A stretch of 61,666 bases of DNA from an uncultured bacterium. Lineage in GTDB: Bacteria; Bacillota; Clostridia; Christensenellales; HGM11417. Both the position numbers and the translations under genes were made by a program. Location of the stretch: contig CAJMQN010000010.1 in the NCBI GenBank assembly GCA_905215695.1, positions 1 through 61,666 on the forward strand, written 5' to 3'. Of the stretch, positions 34,049 to 40,936 are shown piece after piece (the first letter of the stretch is position 1; every line of letters begins with the position of its first letter). The notes under the pieces are model-generated. The model was not told where the DNA came from. It saw only the letters and a list, made by a program, of their open reading frames with translations, and did no database searches.

Positions 34049-36562
34049 GTGTTCGACAAAAACAGGCTCAAAAACCAAATCATTCTTTTGGACGGCGCCT
34101 TCGGAACGGAGCTCCAGAAACGCGGACTGCTCGCGCTCGGCGAATGTCCCGAGCGTCTCAATCTCACCCGTCCCGAAGAGGTAGAGAAGATTTCGCGCGA
34201 CTACGCGCAAGCGGGCGCGCACATACTGATGGCCAACACCTTCGGCGCGAACCCGCACAAGCTCCCGGACGGACTCTCGGTAAGAGAGGTCGTTTCCGCG
34301 GGCGTGGCGACGGCAAAGCGCGCGGCGGCGCCCTTCGGCGGGGCTGTCGCGTTGGACGTGGGACCCTTGGGCGAACTCATGGAGCCCATGGGAAAGCTGA
34401 CCTTCGAGGAGGCGTACGCCTGCTTTGCGGAAATCATGAAGTGCGGCGAAACCGCGGGCGCAGACCTCATCGCTATCGAGACCATGACCGACCTCGCGGA
34501 GGTGCGCGCGGCAATCCTCGCCGCAAAGGAGAACACCCGTCTCCCCGTATTCTGCACCATGACCTTCGAGGAGAACGGGCGCACATTCACAGGGTGCGAC
34601 GCGGAGGCGTTCGCACTCGTGGCGGAGGGTCTCGGCGCGGACGCCATCGGCGTCAACTGCTCTCTCGGTCCCGCCCAGCTTCTCCCCATCGTCAAAAAGC
34701 TCGCAAAGCGCACCGACCTTCCCCTCATCGTCAAGGCAAACGCGGGACTGCCCCTCCCGGACGGGAGCTATTCGGTGGGCGCGGAGGAATTCTGTCGGGA
34801 GTACGGGGCGTTTTTGGAACTCGGCGTCTCCGTCGTCGGCGGTTGCTGCGGCACCGACCCGGCGTACATCTCGGGACTCAAAACGCTCACTGCGGGGAAA
34901 ACCCGTCTCCCTCGACCAAAGGCGGACCGCGCGGCGGTGTGTTCGGGGACGCGGGTAATCCCCTTCGACGGCGTGCGGGTGGTGGGCGAGCGGCTGAATC
35001 CCACGGGAAAACCCCTCTTAAAGAAAGCCTATCTCGAGGGCGACTCCGATTACGTCATCTCGCAGGCGGTTTCGCAGATTGACGCAGGCGCGGAAATTTT
35101 GGATGTCAACGTGGGCGTTCCCGGAATCGACGAACCCGCCGCCATGCAAAAAACGGTGCGCGCGGTACAGTCCGCCTGCGCCGCTCCCCTTCAGATCGAC
35201 AGCTCGGACCCAAAGGCTGTGGAATCCGCTCTTCGGGTCTATTGCGGCAAAGCCATCGTAAACTCGGTGAACGGGGACGAAGAATCCCTGTCCGCGGTGC
35301 TCCCGCTCGTGAAAAAGTACGGCGCGGCGGTCATCGGTCTCACCCTCGACAAAAACGGAATCCCCGCCGACGCGGACGCCCGCATCGCGATTGCAAAACG
35401 CATCGCCGCCCGCGCGGAAACGTTCGGCATTCCCAAACACGACCTGATTTTCGATTGCCTCACGCTGACCGTGAGCGCGGAACAGCCGCAGGTCAAGGAA
35501 ACGCTTTCCGCAATCCGAACCTGCAAAAAAATGGGTTACCGAACGGCGCTCGGCGTCTCAAACGTGTCCTTCGGACTTCCGCGGCGGGAACTTGTCAACG
35601 CGGCGTTTCTCTGCCTCGCGTTGGGCGCGGGACTGAACTTCCCGATCACCAACCCGAATATTCCCGCAAATATGGACGCAATCCGCGCCTTTTTGGCGCT
35701 GTCGGGGCAGGATGAGAACTGCGCGGACTACATCGAGCAATACGCGGGCACGGCGACCGCCGTCGCGGTCATTGCCGGCGCGCCCTCTCCCCAAGCTCCC
35801 GAGATTTCGTCCGCTCCGGTCAAAGCCTCCGCAGGTCAGCCGCTCCCGCAAACAAAACCGATCCCCCCTTCGTCCAATATTCAAGCCCCCCGGTCTTCCC
35901 CATTGTCCAACGTCCAAGCCCTCCATTCTTCCCCATTGCGCAATCAAGCCCCCGAAAACGACCTTGCCGCCTGTATCGTCAAGGGACTTCCCGAGGCGGC
36001 AGTGCGCACGCGGGAACTTCTCGAACACAATCCGCCCCTCGACGTGGTGGAAAAGCACCTGATTCCCGCGCTCGACGAGGTGGGAAAGCTGTACGAACGG
36101 GGCACGCTCTTTCTCCCCCAGCTCATCCGTGCGGCGGAGACGGCGAAACTCGGCTTTGAGGAAGTGCGCCGCGCGCTCGCGGGAAAATCCGCGCCGGATA
36201 AGGGAACAATTGTGCTCGCGACGGTGCACGGAGACGTGCACGACATCGGCAAAAACATCGTCAAAGTCGTCCTTGAAAACTACGGCTACCGCATTGTAGA
36301 TCTCGGCAAAAACGTGCCCAAAGAGGAAGTTGTGAAAGCGGTGCTCGCAGAAAACGCGAAACTCGTCGGTCTTTCCGCGCTCATGACGACGACGGTCGCC
36401 TCGATGAAGGAGACCATTTCGGCGCTGCGCGAAGTCTGCTCCTGCAAGGTCATGGCGGGCGGCGCGGTGCTGACCGAAGAGTACGCGCGCTCGATCGGCG
36501 CGGACTACTACGCCAAGGACGCGAACGATTCCGTGCGAATCGCGCGGGAAGTGCTCGGCTGA
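34049..36562 (+). CDS. metH: Cobalamin-dependent methionine synthase, without activation domain
   Basis: 837 residues. Order: homocysteine-binding barrel (about 1-290, zinc site ending in GGCCG), pterin-binding domain (about 300-560; FDGVRVVGERLNPTGK), a Pro/Ser-rich linker (about 585-630), helical cap, then the B12 domain (about 630-837) with base-off motif DVHDIGKNIV. The roughly 330-residue SAM-binding activation domain of E. coli MetH is absent, as in many Clostridia, so reactivation needs another protein. GTG start with GAGG before it. In an operon with metF and a GNAT gene. Confidence 0.95.
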   Translation: MFDKNRLKNQIILLDGAFGTELQKRGLLALGECPERLNLTRPEEVEKISRDYAQAGAHILMANTFGANPHKLPDGLSVREVVSAGVATAKRAAAPFGGAVALDVGPLGELMEPMGKLTFEEAYACFAEIMKCGETAGADLIAIETMTDLAEVRAAILAAKENTRLPVFCTMTFEENGRTFTGCDAEAFALVAEGLGADAIGVNCSLGPAQLLPIVKKLAKRTDLPLIVKANAGLPLPDGSYSVGAEEFCREYGAFLELGVSVVGGCCGTDPAYISGLKTLTAGKTRLPRPKADRAAVCSGTRVIPFDGVRVVGERLNPTGKPLLKKAYLEGDSDYVISQAVSQIDAGAEILDVNVGVPGIDEPAAMQKTVRAVQSACAAPLQIDSSDPKAVESALRVYCGKAIVNSVNGDEESLSAVLPLVKKYGAAVIGLTLDKNGIPADADARIAIAKRIAARAETFGIPKHDLIFDCLTLTVSAEQPQVKETLSAIRTCKKMGYRTALGVSNVSFGLPRRELVNAAFLCLALGAGLNFPITNPNIPANMDAIRAFLALSGQDENCADYIEQYAGTATAVAVIAGAPSPQAPEISSAPVKASAGQPLPQTKPIPPSSNIQAPRSSPLSNVQALHSSPLRNQAPENDLAACIVKGLPEAAVRTRELLEHNPPLDVVEKHLIPALDEVGKLYERGTLFLPQLIRAAETAKLGFEEVRRALAGKSAPDKGTIVLATVHGDVHDIGKNIVKVVLENYGYRIVDLGKNVPKEEVVKAVLAENAKLVGLSALMTTTVASMKETISALREVCSCKVMAGGAVLTEEYARSIGADYYAKDANDSVRIAREVLG
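35873..35952 (+). repeat. 33-bp tandem repeat in the metH linker
   Basis: Two full units (35873-35905 and 35906-35938) ending CTTCCCCATTG, plus a partial third, encode S-S/N-I/V-QA-P/L-R/H-SSPL repeats between the pterin and B12 domains. The number of units may vary between strains. Confidence 0.8.
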
Positions 36563-36563
36563 T

Positions 36564-37079
36564 ATGAAAAACGCAAACGCAGAGCTTTCGGGATTCGTCT
36601 CCCGGTTTCGGGTGCGCAGACTGACCCCGGACGATCTTCCCCTCATCTTCAGCCTCTCCGCCGGCAACCCGCAGTTCTATCGCTATTGCCCTCCCGCTGT
36701 GACAAGGGAGAGTATTCTTCAAGATATGCGCGCCCTGCCCCCCGGGAAAACCTTTGCGGACAAATTTTATCTCGGATTTTTTGAACAAGAAAATCTGATT
36801 GCGGTCATGGATTTGATTTTCGGGTATCCCGACCGACACACAGCCTTTCTCGGACTGTTCATGATGCGCAGGGAGCGTCAGGGACAGGGCATCGGTTCGG
36901 CAATCATAAGGGAATGTTTTGATTTTGCAAAACAGCGCGGCATGCGCACAATCCGCCTCGCCTTTGCGAAGGGAAACCAGCAGAGTGAAGGCTTTTGGAA
37001 GAAAAACGGCTTTGAGGAGACGGGGGTCGAAACGAACAAGGGCGCCTATACCGCCGTCGTGCTCCAAAAAAGATTATAA
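36564..37079 (+). CDS. GNAT-family N-acetyltransferase
   Basis: 171 residues, acetyl-CoA-dependent. Motif A RRERQGQGIGSAIIRE (pyrophosphate loop) and C-terminal NQQSEGFWKKNGFEETG are clear. N-terminal FRVRRLTPDDLPLIFSL is the usual first strand and helix. The substrate cannot be inferred. The ATG lies one base after the metH stop, so it is co-translated. It ends at a terminator that also closes the opposite strand. Confidence 0.9.
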   Translation: MKNANAELSGFVSRFRVRRLTPDDLPLIFSLSAGNPQFYRYCPPAVTRESILQDMRALPPGKTFADKFYLGFFEQENLIAVMDLIFGYPDRHTAFLGLFMMRRERQGQGIGSAIIRECFDFAKQRGMRTIRLAFAKGNQQSEGFWKKNGFEETGVETNKGAYTAVVLQKRL

Positions 37080-37119
37080 AAAAACTTCGGAATCCGAGCA
37101 TTCCGAAGTTTTTGTTTTT
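37080..37119. terminator. Bidirectional terminator between the GNAT gene and the tal-end repeat
   Basis: Stem AAAACTTCGGAAT/ATTCCGAAGTTTT with T runs on both sides. On the minus strand it lies directly after the displaced copy of the transaldolase 3' end and could be the original tal terminator. Confidence 0.85.
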
Positions 37120-37125
37120 TGTCTC

Positions 37126-37184
37126 ACAGATTGTAGTAGGGCGTGCCGTTGTCGATAAATTCCGCGACCGAGAGATCTGTGAGC
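37126..37184 (-). repeat. Displaced copy of the tal 3' end (att-like direct repeat, distal)
   Basis: 59 bp, 58 identical to 39485-39543 in the same orientation. Read on the minus strand it encodes LTDLSVAEFIDNGTPYYNL, the exact end of the transaldolase-like protein, followed by TGA instead of TAG. It is not joined to any gene; a local ATG precedes it by chance. Confidence 0.93.
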
Positions 37185-37236
37185 ATGAGAAATCGCTGTG
37201 ATCCCCCTCATCTCCTGTTTCTGTCGCCGAATTTCC

Positions 37237-38529
37237 TCATCCTTTTCCTTCAGAAGACTCTTCTATAAAGGTATATCGACTTTTTATCAAACTATTTTCC
37301 CTCAATCGAAATCCGCTTGCCATTTTTACTGCCCCTCCGATGCCATTAAAATATCCGTTAAAATACAATTTCGCCGAATAAAGGCAATATTTCCTATCAA
37401 TAATATAAACTTCATACAGATCAATAATCTGTCCTTTACGATTTGAGACAGAACCTTTTCTTTGCAACCTCCCAAAAAATCCCGTTCTCCCCGCTTTTGC
37501 AATGACTGCTTCTCCATTCAAGCCCTCCATTTCCGAAATAATTTCCATTGCCCTGTTCGCTAACAATATATTACCTCCTGTTGACCCCATGGGTTTTTCC
37601 GCAGAAAAACCGCAATCGGAAAACGGAACCGCAGATTTTGGGAGTCCATCTAATTTCCCAAGTATGTAACGTATAAAATCACAGTAAGGGGCGTTTAGGG
37701 TTACCGTTTCAGTTTTTAAACCGTTTATAAAATAATATGCCGCTTCTTTATAATCTTTTTGATAGGCGCAAATTGTTCCCCTCAAAATGTTCAAGTCTCC
37801 CCACTGTTTCAGCCAAGCGAGATATGTTTCATCCTCCCGATCTGGTATAGGTTTTTGATTTTTCAACCAATCAAACAAACCGACGGTCATTTCATATGCC
37901 TGTTGTAAATTTTTTTCACATCCATAACCGCCAAAAATATTTCCGAAAATAGCCATACAGGATTCTTCCCAAGTTAACTGTCCCGTCCCGTTTTGAGACA
38001 AATTAAGAGGCTTAATCCGTCCTAATAACACCGACGCATCAAAATACGGATACAGACTTTGAAGTTCAGCAAATATTTTTTCATTCATGGGCATTCCCAT
38101 CATCCCTTTAAAAGTGTCATCCCGCTCCAAAAAAGTTTTCTTATCGTCACCCTGTTCGAGGTCCATTTCCTCGTCTTCTTCGTCAGTATTCTCTTCCGAA
38201 TCCTCCGCATACTTTCCAAGCTTGTTTTCCTGATTAAAGCTATCGCAGAATTGCTCGAGTTCTTGATCAACATCAATTCCTTGTTCCCGCATCTGTTGCT
38301 TTGCCACTTCCCAGTGCTGTCTTGCATCCTTACTTTTTTCTTCGAATGACGGCTGATCCCAATCGATATCGTCGTTATTTCTGTCTTTGTTATGCTGTAT
38401 CCAAATCCCAATCCCAGCATCAATAAAACATAAAATCAACGAAATTATGCCCAAAGTAGTATTTCCTGCGACAAAACCGCCTATCATCATGCCCAAAAAC
38501 AACATCAATAAAAAATATAGAAACCCCAT
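37237..38529 (-). CDS. Membrane-anchored protein of unknown function in the island
   Basis: 430 residues. Two N-terminal membrane helices (about 3-22 and 26-45; LMLFLGMMIGGFVAG), a charged region with an Asp/Glu-rich stretch near 110-130 (EENTDEEDEEMDLEQGDD), then a helical part with a TPR-like repeat (GTICAYQKDYKEAAYYFING near 260), and a C-terminal beta-rich part. No catalytic motif recognised. AGGAGG precedes the ATG. AT-rich codon use differs from neighbours. It follows the small gene at 38570 by 40 bp, probably one transcript. Confidence 0.8.
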   Translation of the reverse strand: MGFLYFLLMLFLGMMIGGFVAGNTTLGIISLILCFIDAGIGIWIQHNKDRNNDDIDWDQPSFEEKSKDARQHWEVAKQQMREQGIDVDQELEQFCDSFNQENKLGKYAEDSEENTDEEDEEMDLEQGDDKKTFLERDDTFKGMMGMPMNEKIFAELQSLYPYFDASVLLGRIKPLNLSQNGTGQLTWEESCMAIFGNIFGGYGCEKNLQQAYEMTVGLFDWLKNQKPIPDREDETYLAWLKQWGDLNILRGTICAYQKDYKEAAYYFINGLKTETVTLNAPYCDFIRYILGKLDGLPKSAVPFSDCGFSAEKPMGSTGGNILLANRAMEIISEMEGLNGEAVIAKAGRTGFFGRLQRKGSVSNRKGQIIDLYEVYIIDRKYCLYSAKLYFNGYFNGIGGAVKMASGFRLRENSLIKSRYTFIEESSEGKG

Positions 38530-38569
38530 ATTTCCTCCTAGCCATTGATATTTTCACTCGTGCTCTAAT

Positions 38570-38998
38570 TTAAGAATAAAATTCTGCCAAAAATGATTCA
38601 TGTAGTTCCATCCATTCTTCGGCAAAAAGTTTCCTTTCCTCGATTAATTTCTTTGCCGTTTTCCGATATTGAGACTTTTTCCCGTCAAAAATCCTGCTCA
38701 ACGAACCATATTTCCTATTTCCGCAAAACTTATAATAGGGCGCAATTAAATCAAAATGTGCAATTATATTATCGCAAAGCCTTAAATATCCTTCCCCATT
38801 CAGCAATATCTGCTTCTTAAACCCTTTAAAGATTTGAAAAACAGTATTAACGGAAACAAATTCATCTCGTGACAACGACTTTTTGGCATCTATTAAATTG
38901 ACCATCGTTCCAATAATTTCTGCCGGACAAAAATACTCTTCCGCATATGGATTTTTTTCGATCTTTTTCAATTTCCGAATATAACGGATTATGCTCAT
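38570..38998 (-). CDS. Small helical protein of unknown function in the island
   Basis: 142 residues, basic at both ends (MSIIRYIRKLKKIEKN) and predicted helical, with three Cys (Cys23, Cys73, Cys91 approximately), no signal and no membrane segment. The start was taken as the second of two close ATGs because GGAGGG lies six bases before it. It is the first gene after the divergent promoter region, co-directional with the membrane protein gene. I recognise no family. Confidence 0.75.
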   Translation of the reverse strand: MSIIRYIRKLKKIEKNPYAEEYFCPAEIIGTMVNLIDAKKSLSRDEFVSVNTVFQIFKGFKKQILLNGEGYLRLCDNIIAHFDLIAPYYKFCGNRKYGSLSRIFDGKKSQYRKTAKKLIEERKLFAEEWMELHESFLAEFYS

Positions 38999-39021
38999 TA
39001 ACATCCCTCCTTTCTCATTAT

Positions 39022-39050
39022 TTTATAACCATCAAAAATTTTACTCTCAA
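39022..39050 (-). promoter_or_regulatory. Promoter of the island two-gene operon
   Basis: -35 TTGAGA (39045-39050), 17-bp spacer, -10 TATAAA (39022-39027), minus strand, about 25 bases before the ATG at 38998. Confidence 0.65.
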
Positions 39051-39144
39051 ATTTTACTAAGATATAATTCGACACCTATTGCCACCCATCCAAGTTTTAC
39101 ATCTTCCAGCATGTTAATTTAAATATGTTTTATATAAAGAATAA

Positions 39145-39187
39145 GGCACAATGTGCCTTTTGTCAAGCAAAAAAAAGCACAATGTGC
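39145..39187. promoter_or_regulatory. Two palindromic operators before the XRE gene
   Basis: GGCACAATGTGCC (39145-39157) and GCACAATGTGC (39177-39187), centres 31 bp apart, about three helical turns. They lie just upstream of the regulator's start, so autoregulation is likely. TATTAT at 39188-39193 could be the -10 of the regulator; the -35 is unclear. Confidence 0.7.
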
Positions 39188-39199
39188 TATTATTGCCAT

Positions 39200-39412
39200 G
39201 TGATAGAATTAAAAGATATTCAAAAAAGGTTACGGGAAGAAATCAAAAACTCAAACCTCACCCAAAAGGAAATTGCGAAAAAACTCGGAATCAACCCGTC
39301 AACGGTCAGCAAGTATATCCGACTTGATAAATTTCCGGCAATCGACACCTTCGCGAATCTCTGCGAGATTTTGGATGTCTCCGCAGATGAAATTTTAGGT
39401 CTTAAAAAATAA
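39200..39412 (+). CDS. XRE-family helix-turn-helix regulator
   Basis: 70 residues, essentially one Cro/C1-type domain: LTQKEIAKKLGINPSTVSKYIR with the recognition helix around residues 32-42, and AIDTFANLCEILDVSADEIL completing the fold. The GTG start (VIELKD) was chosen over an upstream ATG whose frame runs through both operators. No ribosome site is seen; with the -10 at 39188 the transcript would be nearly leaderless. It probably represses itself and perhaps the divergent operon. Confidence 0.8.
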   Translation: MIELKDIQKRLREEIKNSNLTQKEIAKKLGINPSTVSKYIRLDKFPAIDTFANLCEILDVSADEILGLKK

Positions 39413-39432
39413 CAGATTTTTGGACAAAATAC

Positions 39433-39467
39433 AACACGGCGCAGCGAACCAATCGCTGCGCCGTGTT
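39433..39467 (-). terminator. Terminator after tal
   Basis: Perfect 15-bp stem AACACGGCGCAGCGA/TCGCTGCGCCGTGTT followed on the minus strand by GTATTTTG. It lies 16 bases past the tal stop, inside the island side of the repeat, and faces the XRE gene end. Confidence 0.8.
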
Positions 39468-39482
39468 CATTACAAGCCTTAT

Positions 39483-40139
39483 CTACAGATTGTAGTAGGG
39501 CGTGCCGTTGTCGATAAATTCCGCGACCGAGAGGTCTGTGAGCGGATGATAGATGAGCTTGTAAAAGAGTTGGGTATTGATGGTGACGCAGGTGACGCCC
39601 GACATGATGGTCTTGTGAATCTGCTCGACGTTGTTGAAACTCGCCGCAAGCACCTCGCAGTCCATGTTGTGAATCTTCAAAAGCTGCTGAATCTCCCCCG
39701 CGACGTCCGTGCCGCTTGCGGAGATGTTGTCCAAACGATTGACATAGGGCGCGACGAATTTCGCCCCTGCGGTGGCAGCCATGAGCGCCTGCTGCGGCGT
39801 AAAAATTGCTGTCGCCGTGATGTTTATGCCCTCTTCGGAGAGCCGCATCATCGCCTCAAAACCATCCGCCGTCACGGGAATCTTGACGTAGGTATTTTCC
39901 CCCGAGAAATCGACGATGCGGTGCGCCTGCTCGACAATGCCGTCCGCCGTGGACTCGAGCGCCTGCACGTGCAGCATCTTGTCATAGCCGATCACTTTAC
40001 GGATATTGGTGACAATCGTTTTCAAATCCAAACCGGTTTTAGAAACGATGGTCGGATTGGTCGTAACACCCACGATCGGAAAGGTCTTGATAATTTTCTT
40101 AATTGCCGAGATGTCGGCGCCGTCAATCATGTACTTCAT
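39483..40139 (-). CDS. tal: Transaldolase / fructose-6-phosphate aldolase-like protein
   Basis: 218 residues, short TalC/FSA-type TIM barrel. Schiff-base Lys lies in ENTYVKIPVTADGFEAM near residue 86; N-terminal VGVTTNPTIVSKTG and ITATAIFTPQQALMAATAGA are subfamily motifs. It acts in the pentose phosphate pathway or on fructose-6-phosphate; sequence alone does not separate these. The start MKYMIDG has GGAGA seven bases upstream. Its 3' end is duplicated at 37126, making it an integration target. Confidence 0.92.
   Translation of the reverse strand: MKYMIDGADISAIKKIIKTFPIVGVTTNPTIVSKTGLDLKTIVTNIRKVIGYDKMLHVQALESTADGIVEQAHRIVDFSGENTYVKIPVTADGFEAMMRLSEEGINITATAIFTPQQALMAATAGAKFVAPYVNRLDNISASGTDVAGEIQQLLKIHNMDCEVLAASFNNVEQIHKTIMSGVTCVTINTQLFYKLIYHPLTDLSVAEFIDNGTPYYNL
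39485..39543 (-). repeat. tal 3' end (att-like direct repeat, proximal, intact gene)
   Basis: The last 19 codons of the transaldolase-like gene plus the first stop-codon base region; repeated at 37126-37184 with one change (G/A near the middle of a Leu-Thr-Asp-Leu codon run). Confidence 0.93.
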
Positions 40140-40234
40140 CTTGTGTTCTCCTATCTCCGCTAAAAAATTGATACAACGCACAAAGGGCCAAGATACACCG
40201 ATCCTGACCCTCATCATTTCCACTCATCCGCTCT

Positions 40235-40263
40235 ATTATATCTCTTTTTGCGGCCTATGTCAA
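40235..40263 (-). promoter_or_regulatory. Promoter of tal
   Basis: -35 TTGACA (40258-40263), 17-bp spacer, -10 TATAAT (40235-40240), minus strand; both consensus. Leader about 90 nt. Confidence 0.87.
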
Positions 40264-40316
40264 AATTTTAACAATATTTTCAAAATGTTATTTTTCGCCC
40301 CGAAAACTTCACAATC

Positions 40317-40925
40317 TTACTCCTGTTCGGCACGCCCGAGCCACTGCCCCGCGATAAAACGATTCCCGTTGTCGTTGGGATGTACGCCGTCGTCCGAAAA
40401 GTTTTGCGGCGCCATATGTACACACGCCTCCGCAAACAGTCCGTCGAGGGGCAGGAAATCGACCGCATATTCCCGCGCAAGCTTGCGCACGACCTGAATC
40501 TTCGGGTCGAGATCCTCACGGAAGCGGGTCTTATCCGGGTCAACGGGGAGCAAAAATGGCTCGAGAAGCACGATCTGCCCCGCATACTTTTTCACGATCT
40601 CGAGAATTGCGCGGTAGTTTTTTTCAAACTCTTCGGGAGTGGTCACGAGATTGCTGTCAAACCGCCTCCAGGTATCGTTGATACCGATGAGAATGGAGAC
40701 AAGGTCGGGCTTGATTTCCCTGCACTCCTCTTCGATGCGCAAGAGCAAATCGCAGGAACGATTCCCCGAAACGCCGCGGTTAAAACACTCGATTCCGAGC
40801 GCCGCGAGCGAGCCGGAAATATACCGGTTGTAACCCGAAAGGCTGTATCTATCCTCCCGATCCCGTCCCGCGTCCGTAATCGAATCCCCGTCAAACAAAA
40901 TTTTCATGCCGCTCTTCAGTTTCAT
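40317..40925 (-). CDS. SGNH/GDSL-family hydrolase
   Basis: 202 residues, cytoplasmic esterase-like enzyme. Block I ILFDGDSITDAGR with Ser15, block II Gly in FNRGVSGNRSCDLL, block III GINDTW, block V DGVHPNDNG with catalytic Asp and His. Such enzymes next to glycosidases often remove acetyl groups from sugars, which is inference. It lies 11 bp after the alpha-mannosidase gene, with AAGGAG before the ATG. Confidence 0.92.
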   Translation of the reverse strand: MKLKSGMKILFDGDSITDAGRDREDRYSLSGYNRYISGSLAALGIECFNRGVSGNRSCDLLLRIEEECREIKPDLVSILIGINDTWRRFDSNLVTTPEEFEKNYRAILEIVKKYAGQIVLLEPFLLPVDPDKTRFREDLDPKIQVVRKLAREYAVDFLPLDGLFAEACVHMAPQNFSDDGVHPNDNGNRFIAGQWLGRAEQE

Positions 40926-40936
40926 CTTTTTTCTCC

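Larger units (their letters stand above)
37185..39484. mobile_element. Small AT-rich integrated island at the tal 3' end
   Basis: About 2.3 kb, visibly richer in A and T than both sides, bounded by the 59-bp direct repeats at 37126 and 39485. It holds three genes: a divergent XRE regulator and a two-gene operon. No integrase, transposase or relaxase is seen. The arrangement, with an intact target gene at one end and a duplicated target 3' end at the other, is what site-specific integration leaves. It could be non-autonomous, or a remnant after integrase loss. Confidence 0.7.

Noticed and set aside
37126..37184. Twenty-codon peptide encoded by the displaced tal end
   Set aside because: An ATG happens to precede the repeat, but there is no promoter or ribosome site; it is a by-product of the duplication.
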